64,000 nt of DNA from Hoplostethus atlanticus (GCA_034670405.1 JAXDDX010000004.1:4694001-4758000), one strand, 5' to 3'. Shown: positions 38,057 through 51,465, counted from the stretch's first letter. Notes: generated from the letters alone by a model not told the origin. Translations and numbers: made by a program.

Positions 38057-40499
38057 CACTCAGAGGTGCGAATGGAGTCAGAGCTCATGGGGATTGCAGC
38101 TGGATTGAAGATGGAAGGACTGTCTATCCATATGGCTTGCTCACCATGAGGTTGGTTCAGACAGCTCAGCGTTAAGCACTGCTTCCACAGATTGAGATGT
38201 TTGAGTTGTAAGAAAAATGAATTAAGCAGCACTGTGCAGGAATCAAGTGAAGGTCTGCCCCCTTTATAACCCTGTGCAGTATCTGAAAGAAATTCCCCAT
38301 CGATGACCTTGTATCTTGCTTTACTTTAATTTGTTAGGTTATTATATTAGCAGTGGGTAAGCTGTACGGTGGAAACGGTCCAGGAGTGCTGCTCTAATTG
38401 CTCTGCGGTTGGATAAACATCTTAGAAAACCTCCAGTCACCTTAAGCTCACTCGGTTTTAACTACCTACACACTGGAACTTTGAACACACGGAGGACCTT
38501 AGACATACTTCTTTATGACTTATTCTTGTGTTATACACACGTACTGCTTACTGCATACCACACACACACATAGACAGATACAACTGCATAGTGGGTGGTG
38601 GAATATGACTTTCACCTGGCAAACAGCAGCATCCATCTTTCTGGAACAAGAAGAACGAGGCCCATCAGTATTAGAGCGATGAGTGTAATTTACTGGTGGG
38701 CTTGTGGAAGGGGATATAACATGTTTGATATTCCCAATAATAAGACCTAACTGCTATAAACCTTTTATTCTGAACTGCCAGGAGGGATGGAGGAAGCTGC
38801 CGGCTCTATAACTCATACAGTGCAGAATGTAGCGTACAGTTCTTCCCGTCCTCACTGCCTTTTTGTTTATGAAGAGAAAGGGCTGTTGATCGTTTCAGTG
38901 GAGTCTCCGCACAGGGAGTGCATAAGTAATGGTAAATGTTGGGTGTATGAGTAATGCCATAGAAATCCCCTTGCATTTATTTTCCCTCTGGAAATGCTGG
39001 ACGTAACCCTTGAGGCAGAGTCTCTTCCAGTTTCCTCTCGTTTGAGCATCCGTCTTGTGTTTTCTAATATGTCTCCAGGGTTTACCACAAGACCGTGTCA
39101 AAGCAACAGAAAAAGCCTTTTTTGTGCTTGTGTATCGTTGCAGGGCACAGATAGCTACACCTATATCAGGAGAATAAAAATGGCCTGTGTGTTCAGTGGA
39201 GGCTCAGCAGAGTCTGATTGATTTGGCTGTAACAGTGACAACAGGCCTCCCCTGTGTTCCACTCGGCATAATTCTTTGATTAATGCTGCGCGTCCCAAAA
39301 TCGCTCCACTGCAACATGAAATCGAATTAAATCACCTGGATACAATCTGTAATTTATTGGAAATGTCAAGGAAGAGGGACAATAACATTAATAACTTGAA
39401 GGAAAATCATTTGTTTTGATTCAGATTTTTCAAAAATGTGGATGAGGTGATTTCTTCTTATGTTGTCTTCATTTGGTGCATAATGCATTTTATCACGCTG
39501 TGTGATACTACCTGATGTACCACATGTAAAGTATCAATCCTACATAACATAACTTTTTGCAAGGCAATTATTAAGTATTTTTGATTGTTGTTGGTTGTTG
39601 TGTACGAAGTCGGTGCTACAGATCACTAAACCATTAAATGAAAGCACTGTATGTGTTTATCCACTTCACAGTGTATGACTTTGTTTCAAATCAATACTGT
39701 AAATTATTGAAGGCATGAGAAGGGAATATGCCAAATGATATTCATTGAAGGGAATCATGTTCCCCTGGGCTGTCAATAAAGCAGTGCATGTTCTTTCACA
39801 CTACCTCTTGGCAAGCTCATGCCAGATAGGAAATTCCTACTTTGTCAAATTGTATTTTTCAATGAATAACAATTACAGACTTGCATAATTTCTATCATGC
39901 CTCCTTGGACGGCCTCAATGATTGATCTTCTTAAATCTGTCTACTCCCACCCATCCCTGTGATAAGCAGACATATTCCTGTAACACATTCCTGTAACATC
40001 AGGGGCCTAAAGGTATGGCTTTTAGTCCTATTTCAAGCTCTATAGAATATTTTTTTAAAGGTTATTTCTATGGCTATTCTGCTTCACTAGAGTACAGTGG
40101 AGAGTGATAGGAAAGACTAGCCAGAGTGGGGTGACATGGGAGAGACAGCATGAGACAGATCCAAATCCAAAATGAGAAAGTATATGAAAAGTTGAATTCC
40201 GACATTCTGGCACTATTAGAAAATGCTTTTTTGCTGCACAAATGTACAGCTCTGTTGATTATGGAATACTATTTGACAAAGATTGGTTAATTTCAGGAAG
40301 CATTTAGATTTCAAAATGGATATGTAGCATTTTGGAATTAAACCCTTCATCTATACAGGTAGTATTAATTTTTTTTTTACAGCCAACCTATCCTAGCCAT
40401 GATGATATGAAGAGTACCTTGAAAATGATATATGTCCGTTTTGGGGGAAAAAGGTTTAAACTACTCCCATTAGCACATTTATTCATCCTAAGTGACGAA
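38057..40499. other. Unique non-coding sequence, no gene seen
   Basis: Short CA tract near 38559-38570. A 13-bp phrase ATTCCTGTAACAC is nearly duplicated in tandem near 39974-39999. AT-rich DNA around 39300-39900. No gene supported. Confidence 0.55.
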
Positions 40500-40828
40500 C
40501 AGGGTTCCTACACTCACTTGGACATCAAATTCAAGGACTTTTAAATGACTTTCAAGGTCTTGTTTGTTGAAATTCAAGTCAAGTCCTGTTGAAATCATTC
40601 ATTTTAATGAATGCTGCTAAATAAATGCAAATATCCATCACAGGGTTTTCCTCAGGGTGTGAAGTGTCGATCCTCAGGTCCCGAGACCTGAGGCATATTG
40701 ATGATGATGATGATGGTGCTGTATTTTAATTTTAAAAAATCAAGCACGTTCAAGGTCATCCATTCATTTTTAAAAACCTTTTAAGGCATTTTTCTCTTCA
40801 AGGATTTTCAAGCCCTGTGGGAACCCTG
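40500..40828. mobile_element. Non-autonomous hAT-like DNA transposon (MITE), 329 bp
   Basis: The ends are inverted repeats: CAGGGTTCCTACA at 40500-40512 against CAGGGTTCCCACA read inward from 40828, 12 of 13 matching. Subterminal DNA on both sides repeats TCAAGGACTTTT/TTCAAGGTCTT-type phrases, as in fish hAT-like repeats that begin CAGGGTTCC. No transposase frame. The flanks (GTGACGAA and TATGAAAT) do not form a clear 8-bp duplication, so the copy is either older than the one at 9254 or truncated or rearranged at an edge. A perfect palindrome lies inside at 40672-40693, and (GAT)n units at 40700-40714. Confidence 0.7.
40672..40693. repeat. Perfect 9-bp palindrome inside the MITE
   Basis: CCTCAGGTC (40672-40680), loop CCGA, GACCTGAGG (40685-40693). 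It can form a stable hairpin in single-stranded DNA or RNA. It lies near the centre of the element and follows an internal CAGGGTTTTCCTCAGGG that resembles the terminal repeat. Confidence 0.85.
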
Positions 40829-42577
40829 TATGAAATCAGGGATAATGTACAGAAGATCATGATTGTCGAATCGTCAACATCGGCCACAGGCAGTGTAGAC
40901 GGTAGACAGATCAGCGTTAGTCTTTAACGGTATGAGTACCCCTCCAACTCGGACCCGCCCTGTCGCAGCCACACTATTTCCGACAGAATATTATGCAAGG
41001 TAAAGAAGCGCAATGCAATTCATTCTGAGCCATGAAGGTCCAACAGTTCCCTCACTGATGTGTGACAGCCATTATTATACTACCTGTCAGTATTACACAC
41101 ATAAGTGAGGAGATGATGCCTTATGACTAGTAGTACCCTGATAGAGCCATCAATATCCCCATCCTTGGCCTCATTCAGTCCGTCACGCCTTGTCCTGCCG
41201 GGTATGAGCACGCTAGTGAGGTGGGAAAGAGGTTTAGGAGTAGATTGACAGGGTGTCAGATCTCGAGGCATTTCTACTGGGCGGGGGCTACTATGCTTCA
41301 TATGCTTGAGTGCCTCCATGCCGCCCCCTCTCCCCAATGCCCCATCTCCTCTTCATCAGAACAACATCATCTCCTCACAAGTGTTTGGCGTCACACCTCT
41401 GCTCCCCAAGAACAAACACACATACACACAAACACGCACACACAAAAATTGTGAAAATAGAAAGCGAATAGTCAAAAGAGTGGCTGGCTGGCTTTTAACA
41501 ACCCGCAGAAAATTTTAGACTTCGCAAAAAGAAGTTGATGTGATTAAAAAAATATATATTGAATTGGTATAAACTTGAGAGGATTACTTCTCAATGCATT
41601 ATGACAAGTAATGGCAAGGAGTATAATAATGTGTGCTAATGGCAAGAGCAATGACAAGCCTATTTTCTTTTCTAAAATCCTCATCCTCCTTGTAGCTGAA
41701 TTCCATCCTGTAATCAACACCTCCTGTTGTGGGCGTGGCCACGTGTTACCATGCACATTATTTACTCTCGAGCATTTTTTTTGCTTCACACTCCTCCCTC
41801 CATCTTGCTCCTCTCTTCTCCCTTTGTCCCCCTCCATGTGCAGGAGGAGATAATTTCTTGGCTTTTCTCTCTGCCCATCTTGAGTAAATCCTGGTTGACA
41901 GTTTAATGGCCTCAAGACATGTGGGTGAACAATCTATAGAGAGGGGTGATATCTATACCCAGTTGACTGACAGATGGCTAGCGGAATAGGGATGAAAGGA
42001 AGAGGAGATGTGTCTCAAATGTGAGAGGTGTGTCACTCTCTCCTGCACCGCTGCAGCCAAGTTCACTCCAGGACAGCGGGAGGAACAGAGGCTAGAATCG
42101 TTTTCCCTCTCTAAGCAGAGCAGGGAGGCTCTGTCATAGTTAGTGGAGTGGCACTCACCTGCTTATGAGGAATATCACCCTTATTTTATGTCAATCTAAC
42201 TGAAATAATGTGACCAAAACCTCAAATGAATCTTTCTTCAGTATGTTCAGCGCCCATTTCTTCCAATAATAATAGAATACAATAATATTTGCATTCTATT
42301 GATTCTTTGAAAGCCCTCGACTACAAACAACATTAACATAAAATCCAAATGTGATTTCACAGCTCTAACCCACCAGGGTTTTAGACAGGATTTGCATAGT
42401 TTAACGTTCTGGTTCTTGGCTTTGGCCCAACACATCTAATCTCAGTTATTCCGCATGTGCACATCACTGCCAGATAACGGGAGCATCCTCCATTAAATCA
42501 TGGAGATGACTGCAGTTTGATGATGGTGCCATTCTAACACTAGGAGATTACAGTCTGGATCCAACTTCCTGCTCTGT
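40829..42577. other. Unique non-coding sequence; conserved-looking stretch at 41080-41300
   Basis: 41080-41300 has a balanced, motif-varied texture (CTTATGACTAGTAGTACC, CGGGTATGAGCACGCTAG). An imperfect CA-rich stretch lies at 41418-41450 and AT-rich sequence at 41548-41570. The 123-codon minus-strand frame at 41544-41915 shows no domain. Confidence 0.45.
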
Positions 42578-42610
42578 CATCCATGCTTCATCCATGCTTC
42601 ATCCATGCTT
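42578..42610. repeat. 11-bp tandem repeat, three perfect copies
   Basis: CATCCATGCTT three times without mismatch, probably a recent slippage or duplication product. Confidence 0.95.
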
Positions 42611-42988
42611 TGCTCTTGTGCATGTGTGGCCACACGTGCACGTTCTTGTATATCAAGGTCTTGAAGCCAGAAGGGCGTAGCTGACATTTTGGGTGAAAAT
42701 GAGTTCTATATATCAAGAAGAAGCTGTTTAGTGGTGTTTTTCCTTTTGGGGGGCAGGTCTAGTGCAAATCTGTGATTAATTTAAAGGCATTTTCTCTTCA
42801 GTGAGTGGCCCATATTGTTTACATAAAAAATGCCTTTGAAGTTTATTAGCTTTTTAACTGGCTTCATTTCTTTGAACCCTTATGGGAGAGAGTTTGCCTA
42901 ATTGTAAGGGCTAGTACCTTAGCTCTTGTCTTCATAGCTGTTATGAAACACTGCCTTCTTCTTCAGTCTTCAAAATCATCTGAAGACT

Positions 42989-43020
<32 letters not shown>
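42989..43020. repeat. (CTA)n microsatellite, 32 bp
   Basis: Nearly eleven CTA units. Just upstream, AGTCTTCA and TGAAGACT form an 8-bp inverted repeat (about 42965-42988). Confidence 0.96.
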
Positions 43021-43021
<1 letters not shown>

Positions 43022-45173
43022 TTTAGAAGAAAGTCCACCTATGAGGTCTGTAAGGTCCCGGGACGTTTTCATAGTTCGTGCTACATCCTTCTCCTATGTC
43101 TAGTCAAGTCCACGGCATTCTTTAGTTTGTATGTTTGTTTCTAAACACTTTGTGGTATGCAGGGTGGGGATGTAGCGTGGATCAAGAGGCAGAGAGAGAC
43201 AGAATCGGTCCATCAGGACAATGAGGTGCAACTACACCCAATTAACCTCTCCTTTTATCTGTCTGTGTTTCAGTCGAGGCTGGTAGAGGAGACTGGTCTG
43301 AAGCTGTGCCAGAGACACAACACAGTGGGCTGACGTGTGTTGGTCAGAAAAGGGCATTTATTTACTAGGATTTTAAAACATTCGGGATTCAGCCCAGAGG
43401 CAACTACAGAACCATAGTAGGGGAGTCATTGGGCATTGGGCAAAAAAAACTAAAATTTCAACAGCAAAATGCACTTTCTATGTGCTCATCAATCCTTATC
43501 TGTCCCTTTACCGTAAAACAAAAATGATTAAATCCAATTTAAAACTAATGACATATTTAATCAAAGGTTGTGCCTACTTATGCTGCATCATAGCTGTAGC
43601 AACAAAGATCATTATGCCGTGGGTGAAAAGCCTAATCCATTCTGAACTGAGGGTAATACATACATTGTTAAAATACATAGAGGTAGACAGTTGAACTCAA
43701 TATAGACATGTGGAAGGAAATAGTTTTTACCAACATAGTAACCCCCAACATACAGAGCTGTATGGGAGGATGAATTTGACGAGACTGTACTTCAACTAGC
43801 TGGCAGCCTGGAGACACAAGACATTTTGTTTACAATGATCCAATATTATATTCACTCTAGCAAAGTGCGTCTTTGAAAAGCCATTTTGTATTTGGAAACA
43901 ATGAAAAGTTTAGCTCACTCTTGTAAGCATCTAACCATGAAGCTAACAGCCAAGTCAAGTGTCAATCCAAGCTAGCGCTCCAGTGTCCATCTGGCCACTG
44001 GTGGTACTCAGCTCACCAGCACACAGCTGACAGATCTTTTCTGTCTTTGGACATTTGGATAATCAATCACTCGTTAACCCAACCCAACCGAGCACATATC
44101 CTACCTCTCTTCTGCTTTTGAAAAAAGATCAATATGTCCTGCCTTGTCTTTTCATGACATTTTGTTTTCAGACTCCTCTGACCTAGACTCAGTTCTACTC
44201 AAATTACATGACAGTGATTGGCAGATCCCAGACCAAATACACACACAGACATACCAAGCATAGTCAGGCCAGCTTGATTTATGCCCTGGTACGTACCTCG
44301 TCGTACCAAAGATTTTAAAGCTGGCTCATGTAAAATAACCGACCTCCTCTACTAAATTGAACTAAATTGAACCACTAAATTGAACTTATCCCACACTCAA
44401 AACGTTTGAGGGTTAAAGCTCTTGCCGACGCCATTGCTATTTATTACCTATCCTGAAAGGGTAATGTTGAACTGTCATAGGGGCTGTTGGACATTGAACT
44501 CAGTACTGATTTGTGTTGGCTTTTGGATTTAGAATGTGATGCTGAATAAATCCACAGTCTCCCTTGTCCATTAAGAGACTGAAGTGCAGCACACCTAATT
44601 AGAGACGGAGCTAGATGACAGAACATGGTGATAGCAATGATCCTTCATTAGCCTTATCACTTAGTCCACTTGAAGGAGCTTCATTGTGAAACAGGGATCA
44701 ATTTGGTAAGGTAAGGGGTTAACTGCCTTATTTTGAAGACCGTCTGCACACACACGAGACAAACACACAGGCATGCAGAGGACACAACACATGCATCTCA
44801 TTTCATATCGATTTACAGTCATTTTTGTTCTATTTTTCATAACTAATTTGCCCAGGAAAATCAAAGCAGGAACCCAAGGCATTCAGGTGCAGATCTTTTA
44901 TATATTGTATGCATGGAAGCTTAATTGTTTGATTGAACAATTTTGTCACAGGGGGCAAAATATGTATAAAATGTCTTAAGATTAGCAAAACTAGTTGTCT
45001 GATGTCCAAATGTGGAGCAGTGTGGCTCCAGCTCCCGTCTCTTTGGTGTTATCAGACAGGACCTTCTAACCCATCTCAGGCCTGTTGTGATTTCCCACAG
45101 TAAAGTCATTAGATTCAATTTGGTTGTGTAAACGATGCTCCTGTACCGTGGCTCCCATTCAAGCTCGCCTGGG
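43021..45173. other. Unique non-coding sequence, no gene seen
   Basis: A three-copy imperfect repeat ACTAAATTGA lies at 44351-44383. No exon or transposon is recognisable. Open frames of 60-73 codons only. Confidence 0.55.
44351..44383. repeat. Short tandem repeat, unit ACTAAATTGA, three copies
   Basis: Two adjoining copies (44351-44370) and a third after a 3-bp spacer (44374-44383). Confidence 0.88.
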
Positions 45174-45260
45174 TTTTAATTACTGTTAATTACAATTTGC
45201 ATAAACCTTTTTAGCAAATGGCTCCTGAAGCGGCTGTAATCATTATACATGTAAATGAAT
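45174..45260. promoter_or_regulatory. Homeodomain and POU-octamer motif cluster
   Basis: Two TTAATTAC sites (within 45174-45193) are followed by a perfect octamer ATTTGCAT at 45195-45202, then GTAATCATTATAC and GTAAATGAATGG. Octamers bind POU proteins and TTAATTA binds homeodomain proteins; close pairing is seen in many neural and early-development enhancers. The arrangement is plain in the sequence. Its function is inferred. Confidence 0.32.
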
Positions 45261-47569
45261 GGTAAGCTGATAAAGGCCTCAGCGTGTGAGTGCTCAAAAA
45301 GGGTCTGCCTTTAAAAAGCCATCAGATAAGTGAAAGTCAAACTGAAAAGGGCAAATGAATGTTCTTCGGTTTTGGCAGTGGAATATGTCTCCACAATAAA
45401 ACAATGTCTGGTTTGCTGAAAAAAAATTCACTGCTCCAGATATTCACTCAAATGTTGTTTACATAGGTCGGCAATGATATCAAAGTGTTGAAAGTAGGTT
45501 TTGTCATATATCTCATGCCATCCTATGTTTGTATTATTTATGAGCAATCCTAGGAAGATAGACATAACATTGTAGGCTTGCTAAACATTGCAAAATGTTG
45601 TCTACATAAGCCATTCTGTTCAGTTAAAAACATTTTTTCTTGTAGAGTGTAGAATGGTGTTGTGGATGTGGCTTTAATGTCTAATTTGACATTACCTTGA
45701 CCTCTATACCACAATGCACCCTATTGGCCCTGTTGATATAAGCCCTCAAAGTTTACCTTTCAAGGCCTCCCACCAAGCCACTGTTCTGCTATTGCACCAT
45801 CAGTCGCCTGCCGTCTCCCATCCAAGGCTAAAGGGTAATGGGTATTTCATGACATTTGCATGATACTGCTCCCTCAAAATAAGCATTCATTGTAGTTATT
45901 GACGTACTGTGCAGATTTGTGGTTGGCAAGTAACCATTGTTCAAAATCAAATACATGGAATTAACTTGCATCGATTGAGAGGGGAAAGGTGTTTATTAAC
46001 TTACAGTCAGAACAACGTGATGTGTGAGAATGCTATTTGTAGAAATATTTCTAGCACATTGTGATGTGAAATAAGTTTTTCTTTCATGTCTGATGGCATG
46101 TGTTAGTCAGTTGAGTGGTGTGATCATCAAGAAAGCAAGACTAAGCAAGGGGTTTTGATTTGGTATATAGATCAAGCTAGAATGTGTTTAAATGCTTATT
46201 CATGGGTGCAGTGATGTTGTATGAAAATAATTAAAATCAATAAAAAACCCAGCATACACATATATCCATGACAAGTGAATAACTGGCAATTATGGTGTGA
46301 ACATGATCCATGGACATACCTGTAAAAGTGCATAGACAATGCATGATGTTTACATATTATTTATCTATGGCAGCTAAGAAGAAAGATGTAATGAATGAGA
46401 GGGGTGAGCTGATTCTGGCTCAGCTGCAGTAATCAGCAGATGGCTCTTTTTCTAGTTTTTTTTATTTTATTTTTGCTATTTTTTCACTATTTTGTCAGTC
46501 ACTCATTTCTGTTACAGTAAATGTACGTCTTGGATCAATAGGATTATTTGACGTAGAATCTCATCTTCATTGATGTAGTAGTTCACCAGTTGAATCCTAA
46601 TGTGTTTAGACCTGTCAGTCCAAGGTTGGACACCAAGGACCTTCAGGTCAGTGGTGTGCTGTGTTTACCTCAGCTGTTAATCTCAGATATTGAGGGATTC
46701 TACTTATTTTGAGATTTATCTTCTAACATACAACTCACCAATTATTGTGCTTTACATTATCACAGCTTTCACCTGGATTCACCTGGTCAGCCCGTTCCAT
46801 GTAAAGACCAGGTACTAATGTTTTGTCCAATGAGTGTAGATTGACTATGAGAATCTTAAGTGATAGCGACTCATATCTGCATAAAATGCTTTCCCATCAC
46901 AATCTTCAAACCAGCTATCAAACATGGATCCCTTGACCTTATTCGTCTGTGTCTAAAAGTAATTTCAAGGACATGTAAACGGTTTCCGGAGGTTGACAAT
47001 TATGCAGTTATTGCTTTATGAGATGACGGGTAGAAAAGAATATTGACAGATTTACTAGTCACAAATATTGTACCATGATGTTTATAGTAGCATCATCTGA
47101 GAATTGCTTTGCTGCTTCGTAAATCAAATGTACTGTATTTAAAATGTTTAACATATCAAATATCATCAAAGTATCTAAAGTGCATTACATTTTAAAAAGT
47201 TCAGCCTTGTGCAACAAAAAAAGCAGTCAATGGAGTTCGCCCTAGCAGACTCTGATGGGTAAATGTATGTGTCGCTCATCAATTACCCAAGGATAAGCCA
47301 AACACCTCCATTAATCCTCTATACATTTTGATTCAGTATGGATGTGTTGAGAGAAGAAGGAGGTCATGTATAGTCTGAGACAGTATTTCCTTTGAGCCGT
47401 ATTAACTGATGCACATCATTGTCTCCAATTACAAACCCTTTAAGCCTACATTACAGGGCTCTTCAATCATATTTGAACTTTTCATAAACGACTACAACCA
47501 AATATGATCTTTTTCACACGGTGTCTAGACTCCCTCACCTCTTCCATTCATCACCTCCTCATTTGGCCA
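45261..47569. other. Unique AT-rich non-coding sequence, no gene seen
   Basis: No open frame of 60 codons or more for over 2 kb, and no recognisable repeat. T-rich patch at 46448-46490. Phrase CACCTGGATTCACCTGG near 46773. Confidence 0.55.
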
Positions 47570-47720
47570 GTGGCACCATTAGGCTTCATATAGTAAATTG
47601 CAAGCAGACCTGAGATGTCTCCATCACGAGCCAATCAACACAGCTAATAGGAGATAGCCTACACTAATGTTTTCATTGGCCATGTGTCTATGCCAAATGT
47701 TGTAGTTAAAAGGTGACACT
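47570..47720. promoter_or_regulatory. Possible conserved non-coding element
   Basis: Non-repetitive block with TGGCACCATTAGGC, CATGAGCCAATC-like CACGAGCCAATCAACACAGC (CCAAT-type) and CACTAATGTTTTCATTGGCC. Motif variety without simple repeats. Weak evidence. Confidence 0.18.
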
Positions 47721-48369
47721 AAATAAATTGGGCTCCGCTGAGATAACCATCTCTGAAAACTGAAATCACATTTGATGGCAGTCATTAGCTTGGCTCGTTG
47801 GCCAAATAGATCATGCTGTCACAATTTTGGCCCACAGAACCTATTAAATGCCATTAGTGAGGAGCATTTGAAGGCAGAGCAAATTACCCATGCACTACAC
47901 AGCTTTCTGTGTTGGTATTTTCACAATAGCTCTTTGATGGCATGGGCATGGATGGTGAGGTTTGAACCCTGTTCATCTTTGGCTACTTACTACACACTCT
48001 ATGACATTGTGATGTCTGTCTGACAGGTGCTTTGGTCTGTGACCTTTTACACTGCAATGCACTGCAATTCAAATGACCCACACAGAAAGTGGGTACACCT
48101 AAAATAACAAGGGGGAAACACAACAGACGATTCCTGATGTGAGTTGGACAAAATGCTGTCAGGTTAGCCATGGACATCTCAATGAAAGGGCATTTAAAGT
48201 GTATCTCAATTTATGAATGTTTGACATTCACAGCATTCTCCCTCTAGACCCTTATCTCCACCCTTAAAGGGTGTACTTGAAACTACATCTGTGACGTGGC
48301 TGGTGAACAAGACAGCTCTGACAGGGAGGGACCTCTACAGAGCTGACGTCCCCCTGCGCCCCTCTTTGG

Positions 48370-48590
48370 CCCCTTGTCCCATGTCACTGTTTGTGATGCC
48401 ATGGTGATAGCCACTGTCAGGGGAGGAGCCTGCGACCTTTGCTTAACTAATGGATCCTTCATCATCCCCCGTGCCACTAGCTTGAGCCCCCTGTTTATTG
48501 CTCTTTATTTTAAATTAAATCCACAGCAGTGCCCATCCATCATGGTCGCCCGTGACCTTTACTGGAGGTGATGACTTGGCCCTGGAGGAG
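48370..48590. promoter_or_regulatory. Possible conserved non-coding element
   Basis: Includes GCGACCTTTGCTTAACTAAT, TTATTGCTCTTTATTTTAAA and a GGTCGCCCGTGACC near-palindrome around 48543-48556. Texture differs from the AT-rich flanks. No coding frame of note. Confidence 0.22.
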
Positions 48591-51050
48591 GCGCAGCATG
48601 CAGGTTTACTACACCAGGAGAGCCAGTCCCTCTGGACTGTGACTAGTGTCCTGCAAGACACTTAACGCCTAAAACCTCTTATTACCTGTTGAAGTGAATT
48701 ATATTGGCTATACCATGGCCATGTTCAAAAAAGGTTGTTAAAGTCCCATGGAAAGTCTTCCTAAAGATGAGAGGGCATTGTTATAGTTGATTGTGGTTAG
48801 CTCACATCATTGCCCACAAGAGAGGTACCCAGGACCACCCGGTATATTGTTTAGGGTCCTATAAGTGTGGATGTCTACTGCATATTTTGAGTGATTCCCT
48901 AAATAGGTGGAGATGCTGATCACTGCTGTACTCGTGTTTCCTTGCTGAATAAGAGAGTATCACAGGACTCCTGGGAGATTATTCTCCCTGTGCTCTACCA
49001 TGATAAAACAACATAGGCGAGCAGGGAAGAGTTCCCCAGTGTATTTTTCATGGATGATAGGATCTGCCCTCTAGGCTTCCTCTGTGTAATGGAGAGACTT
49101 GAAGAGACTGCTTCCCCATTCCCCTTGCTGTACCTCCCCGATGTAAGACCTTAGCAATTTTCTACTATCCATCAGCACCTCTAATATTTTGTTGTATGTG
49201 GGAATCTATAGATCAGCTCAGGGTAGTGAGTCTTGTTCCTGTGAATCAGGGGGAGGACTAATGAGTGTCAGACAGAGTGATGTAATTAGCTGTAATTGTG
49301 AGCTGTGATTTCTATTTCAGAGAGTGCATCCAACATGCGTCACATGATGTTGACTTTCCATTTCATCTTTTTTAAAGCAATCATTTTTGCATACTTTGTA
49401 TCCTCCGATGGCGTTCATTTCCATTTCAGCAAATTGTCTGAATTGGGATCTTATGCCATTTCTTTTGCTATTGAAAGAGCATTTCCATCCTTTCCATCTG
49501 CACATTGTAAAAGCTCAGCATTCTCTCAAATTGTGAAGCAGAGTGCTTTTGTATGATGCCTTTTATGTAAATTGGATCTGAAAGGAAATGGGGAAATTGC
49601 ATTACCTATTTTGAGTAGTTTAATGTTAGACTAGAGCTCATAATTACACCTGGTTGGAGAATCGGGTGCTGAGATTCATCCATAAAGCCCACTTCACAAT
49701 GCTTTTGGGGTAGTGGGGTGTCACTATCCATGTAATTGGTGCAATGGAAAGCAATATGATGATTAAGAGCAGGCTGTGTGTTTATCCTAGCCGTCAGCTT
49801 GGGTGTGGTGAATCCTGTGTTATCAATCAAATGCCAGTTTCTGCTGTGCATTAACTGGGTGCTGTTCTGATTTGCCATGTGACGAGGCGCTCTGTTTGCC
49901 ATTGGTTCTTTTCTGTGTCTGTCTGTTGATGAACAGAGATAGGTGGGTAGTCAGCCAAAGTGTTTACGCCTGGTCAGAGCTGCTAGGGGAATATAAAAGG
50001 CTGACTCCTGGTAATCTCGCTCTCTTTTTTTGGCATCCTCTGTTTTGCCATCATTTGTTTAGGTTTACTTTGTTTGATTTCATACTTTACAACACCTCCA
50101 CAACGTACTCTCCACCCAGCCATGGATGCCCTAAACTACAGATACCACTGACTTCCACACCCCAACTATGTTTTGATGTGTAGCTTGGTAATTCTACTTT
50201 AAATAGATGTTTTGTTGAATGTTGTACATGGTCTCTCTTATTGGTACAAGCCTGAGCCAGTTTCTAACCGCAACATAAAAAACAAATGGGAACTGCCTGC
50301 TCAGCCTTCCTATGAATTAGCTGCTTGGAGATAAAAAGAGGTGTTGCTACTTTGGGAACTGTTGTTCTCTCTTTTGTGTGTGCAGTAGATTGTTGTGTGA
50401 TTGTTATGGGGATTCGTAGGCCCATGGCCATCTGATAAAGGAGCTGAGGTTTTCCTTAGTGTGGAACCTTCACAGAGCCAATAGAAAAATAAACCAACAA
50501 TTCACCTGTCACCTGTACTGTGACAAACTAAAGTTATCACACTACTCTCCTAAGCCAGTCACTTGCCACAAAATGATTTAGCTTTTCTTAGAAAAACTTG
50601 ACATCTACTCTTACAGAATGAATCACACAGAATAATGCCAGGAATTATGACCTTTGATCACATGCATCAACATCATTAATACATCAACTTTACAAATGTT
50701 TGCAAAACCTGATTAATAACACAGATATATTTTTGTTTGATATTAAAACTTTAAATGTAGTTTGTGCTTTCCGTCACTCTTTTCTAATAGGGAATATTAG
50801 GACTAAAACTCTGGACAAACTCTGGAAATTAATTCTGAGACTTAGAGACTTTCTCAAACTTTGGATGTTTTATACAGTATTCTCAGAATGAGTATGTAGT
50901 ATATAATATAGTATATATATATAGTATATTGTAATGAATCCCTTTGACAGTTGTCTGTATGTTTTTATGTGGTGATTCTGTTCTATATTTGGCTTGGTGT
51001 TCAGCTGTTTTTCTCTGGATGATGCAGCGTTCTGCAGAATCTACTGTATA
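48591..51050. other. Unique non-coding sequence, no gene seen
   Basis: Short frames only. A (TA)-rich patch lies at 50900-50935. 49300-49560 has two overlapping frames on opposite strands with no domain. Confidence 0.55.
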
Positions 51051-51054
51051 AAAG

Positions 51055-51465
51055 GTGCTTTTCATGTCACAGCTTTTTCAAGGAGCCTTTGAGAAGACTA
51101 AACATCCAATGGATATTTTTCATTACATTCTGTACCTTTTTACTACTAATTTGCTATTCATTTTAAGAGCATGTACAAAATTGCTTTATGTTTACAAGCC
51201 CATAGATCACTGGCTCCATGCAAGGTCAGATTTATTGTTGGAAATGGAAACTAATGAATATGTGAAACGGAGAGTAAAAAGCTTCTGTAGTATATGTCTA
51301 TTAGCAGGCCCAGTAGTTAATGAGGATGAATACAAGGCTTTAATTCATTATTTAAATGAAATATCTCCTTTGACCCAGCTCTTGTATAATTCAGAAATTA
51401 GATCCACTACTGAGGATGTGTCTTATGAAACCACTCGACTGATTCTGGCTTTGTACTGACACTTT
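51055..51465. other. 134-codon open stretch, probably not coding
   Basis: A plus-strand frame (51055-51459) begins with a hydrophobic, aromatic-rich part (residues about 20-50) and continues with a polar part (for example NEDEYKALIHYLNEISPL). The protein-like look is better than most frames here, yet I recognise no family, and no splice pattern or Kozak context supports it. Because the region is AT-rich, a stop-free run this long is somewhat unexpected, so either a decayed coding fragment or a conserved element is possible. Confidence 0.15.

Noticed and set aside
42578-43020. CRISPR-like array
   Set aside because: The repeats are an 11-bp tandem and a CTA microsatellite without spacers, in vertebrate DNA.
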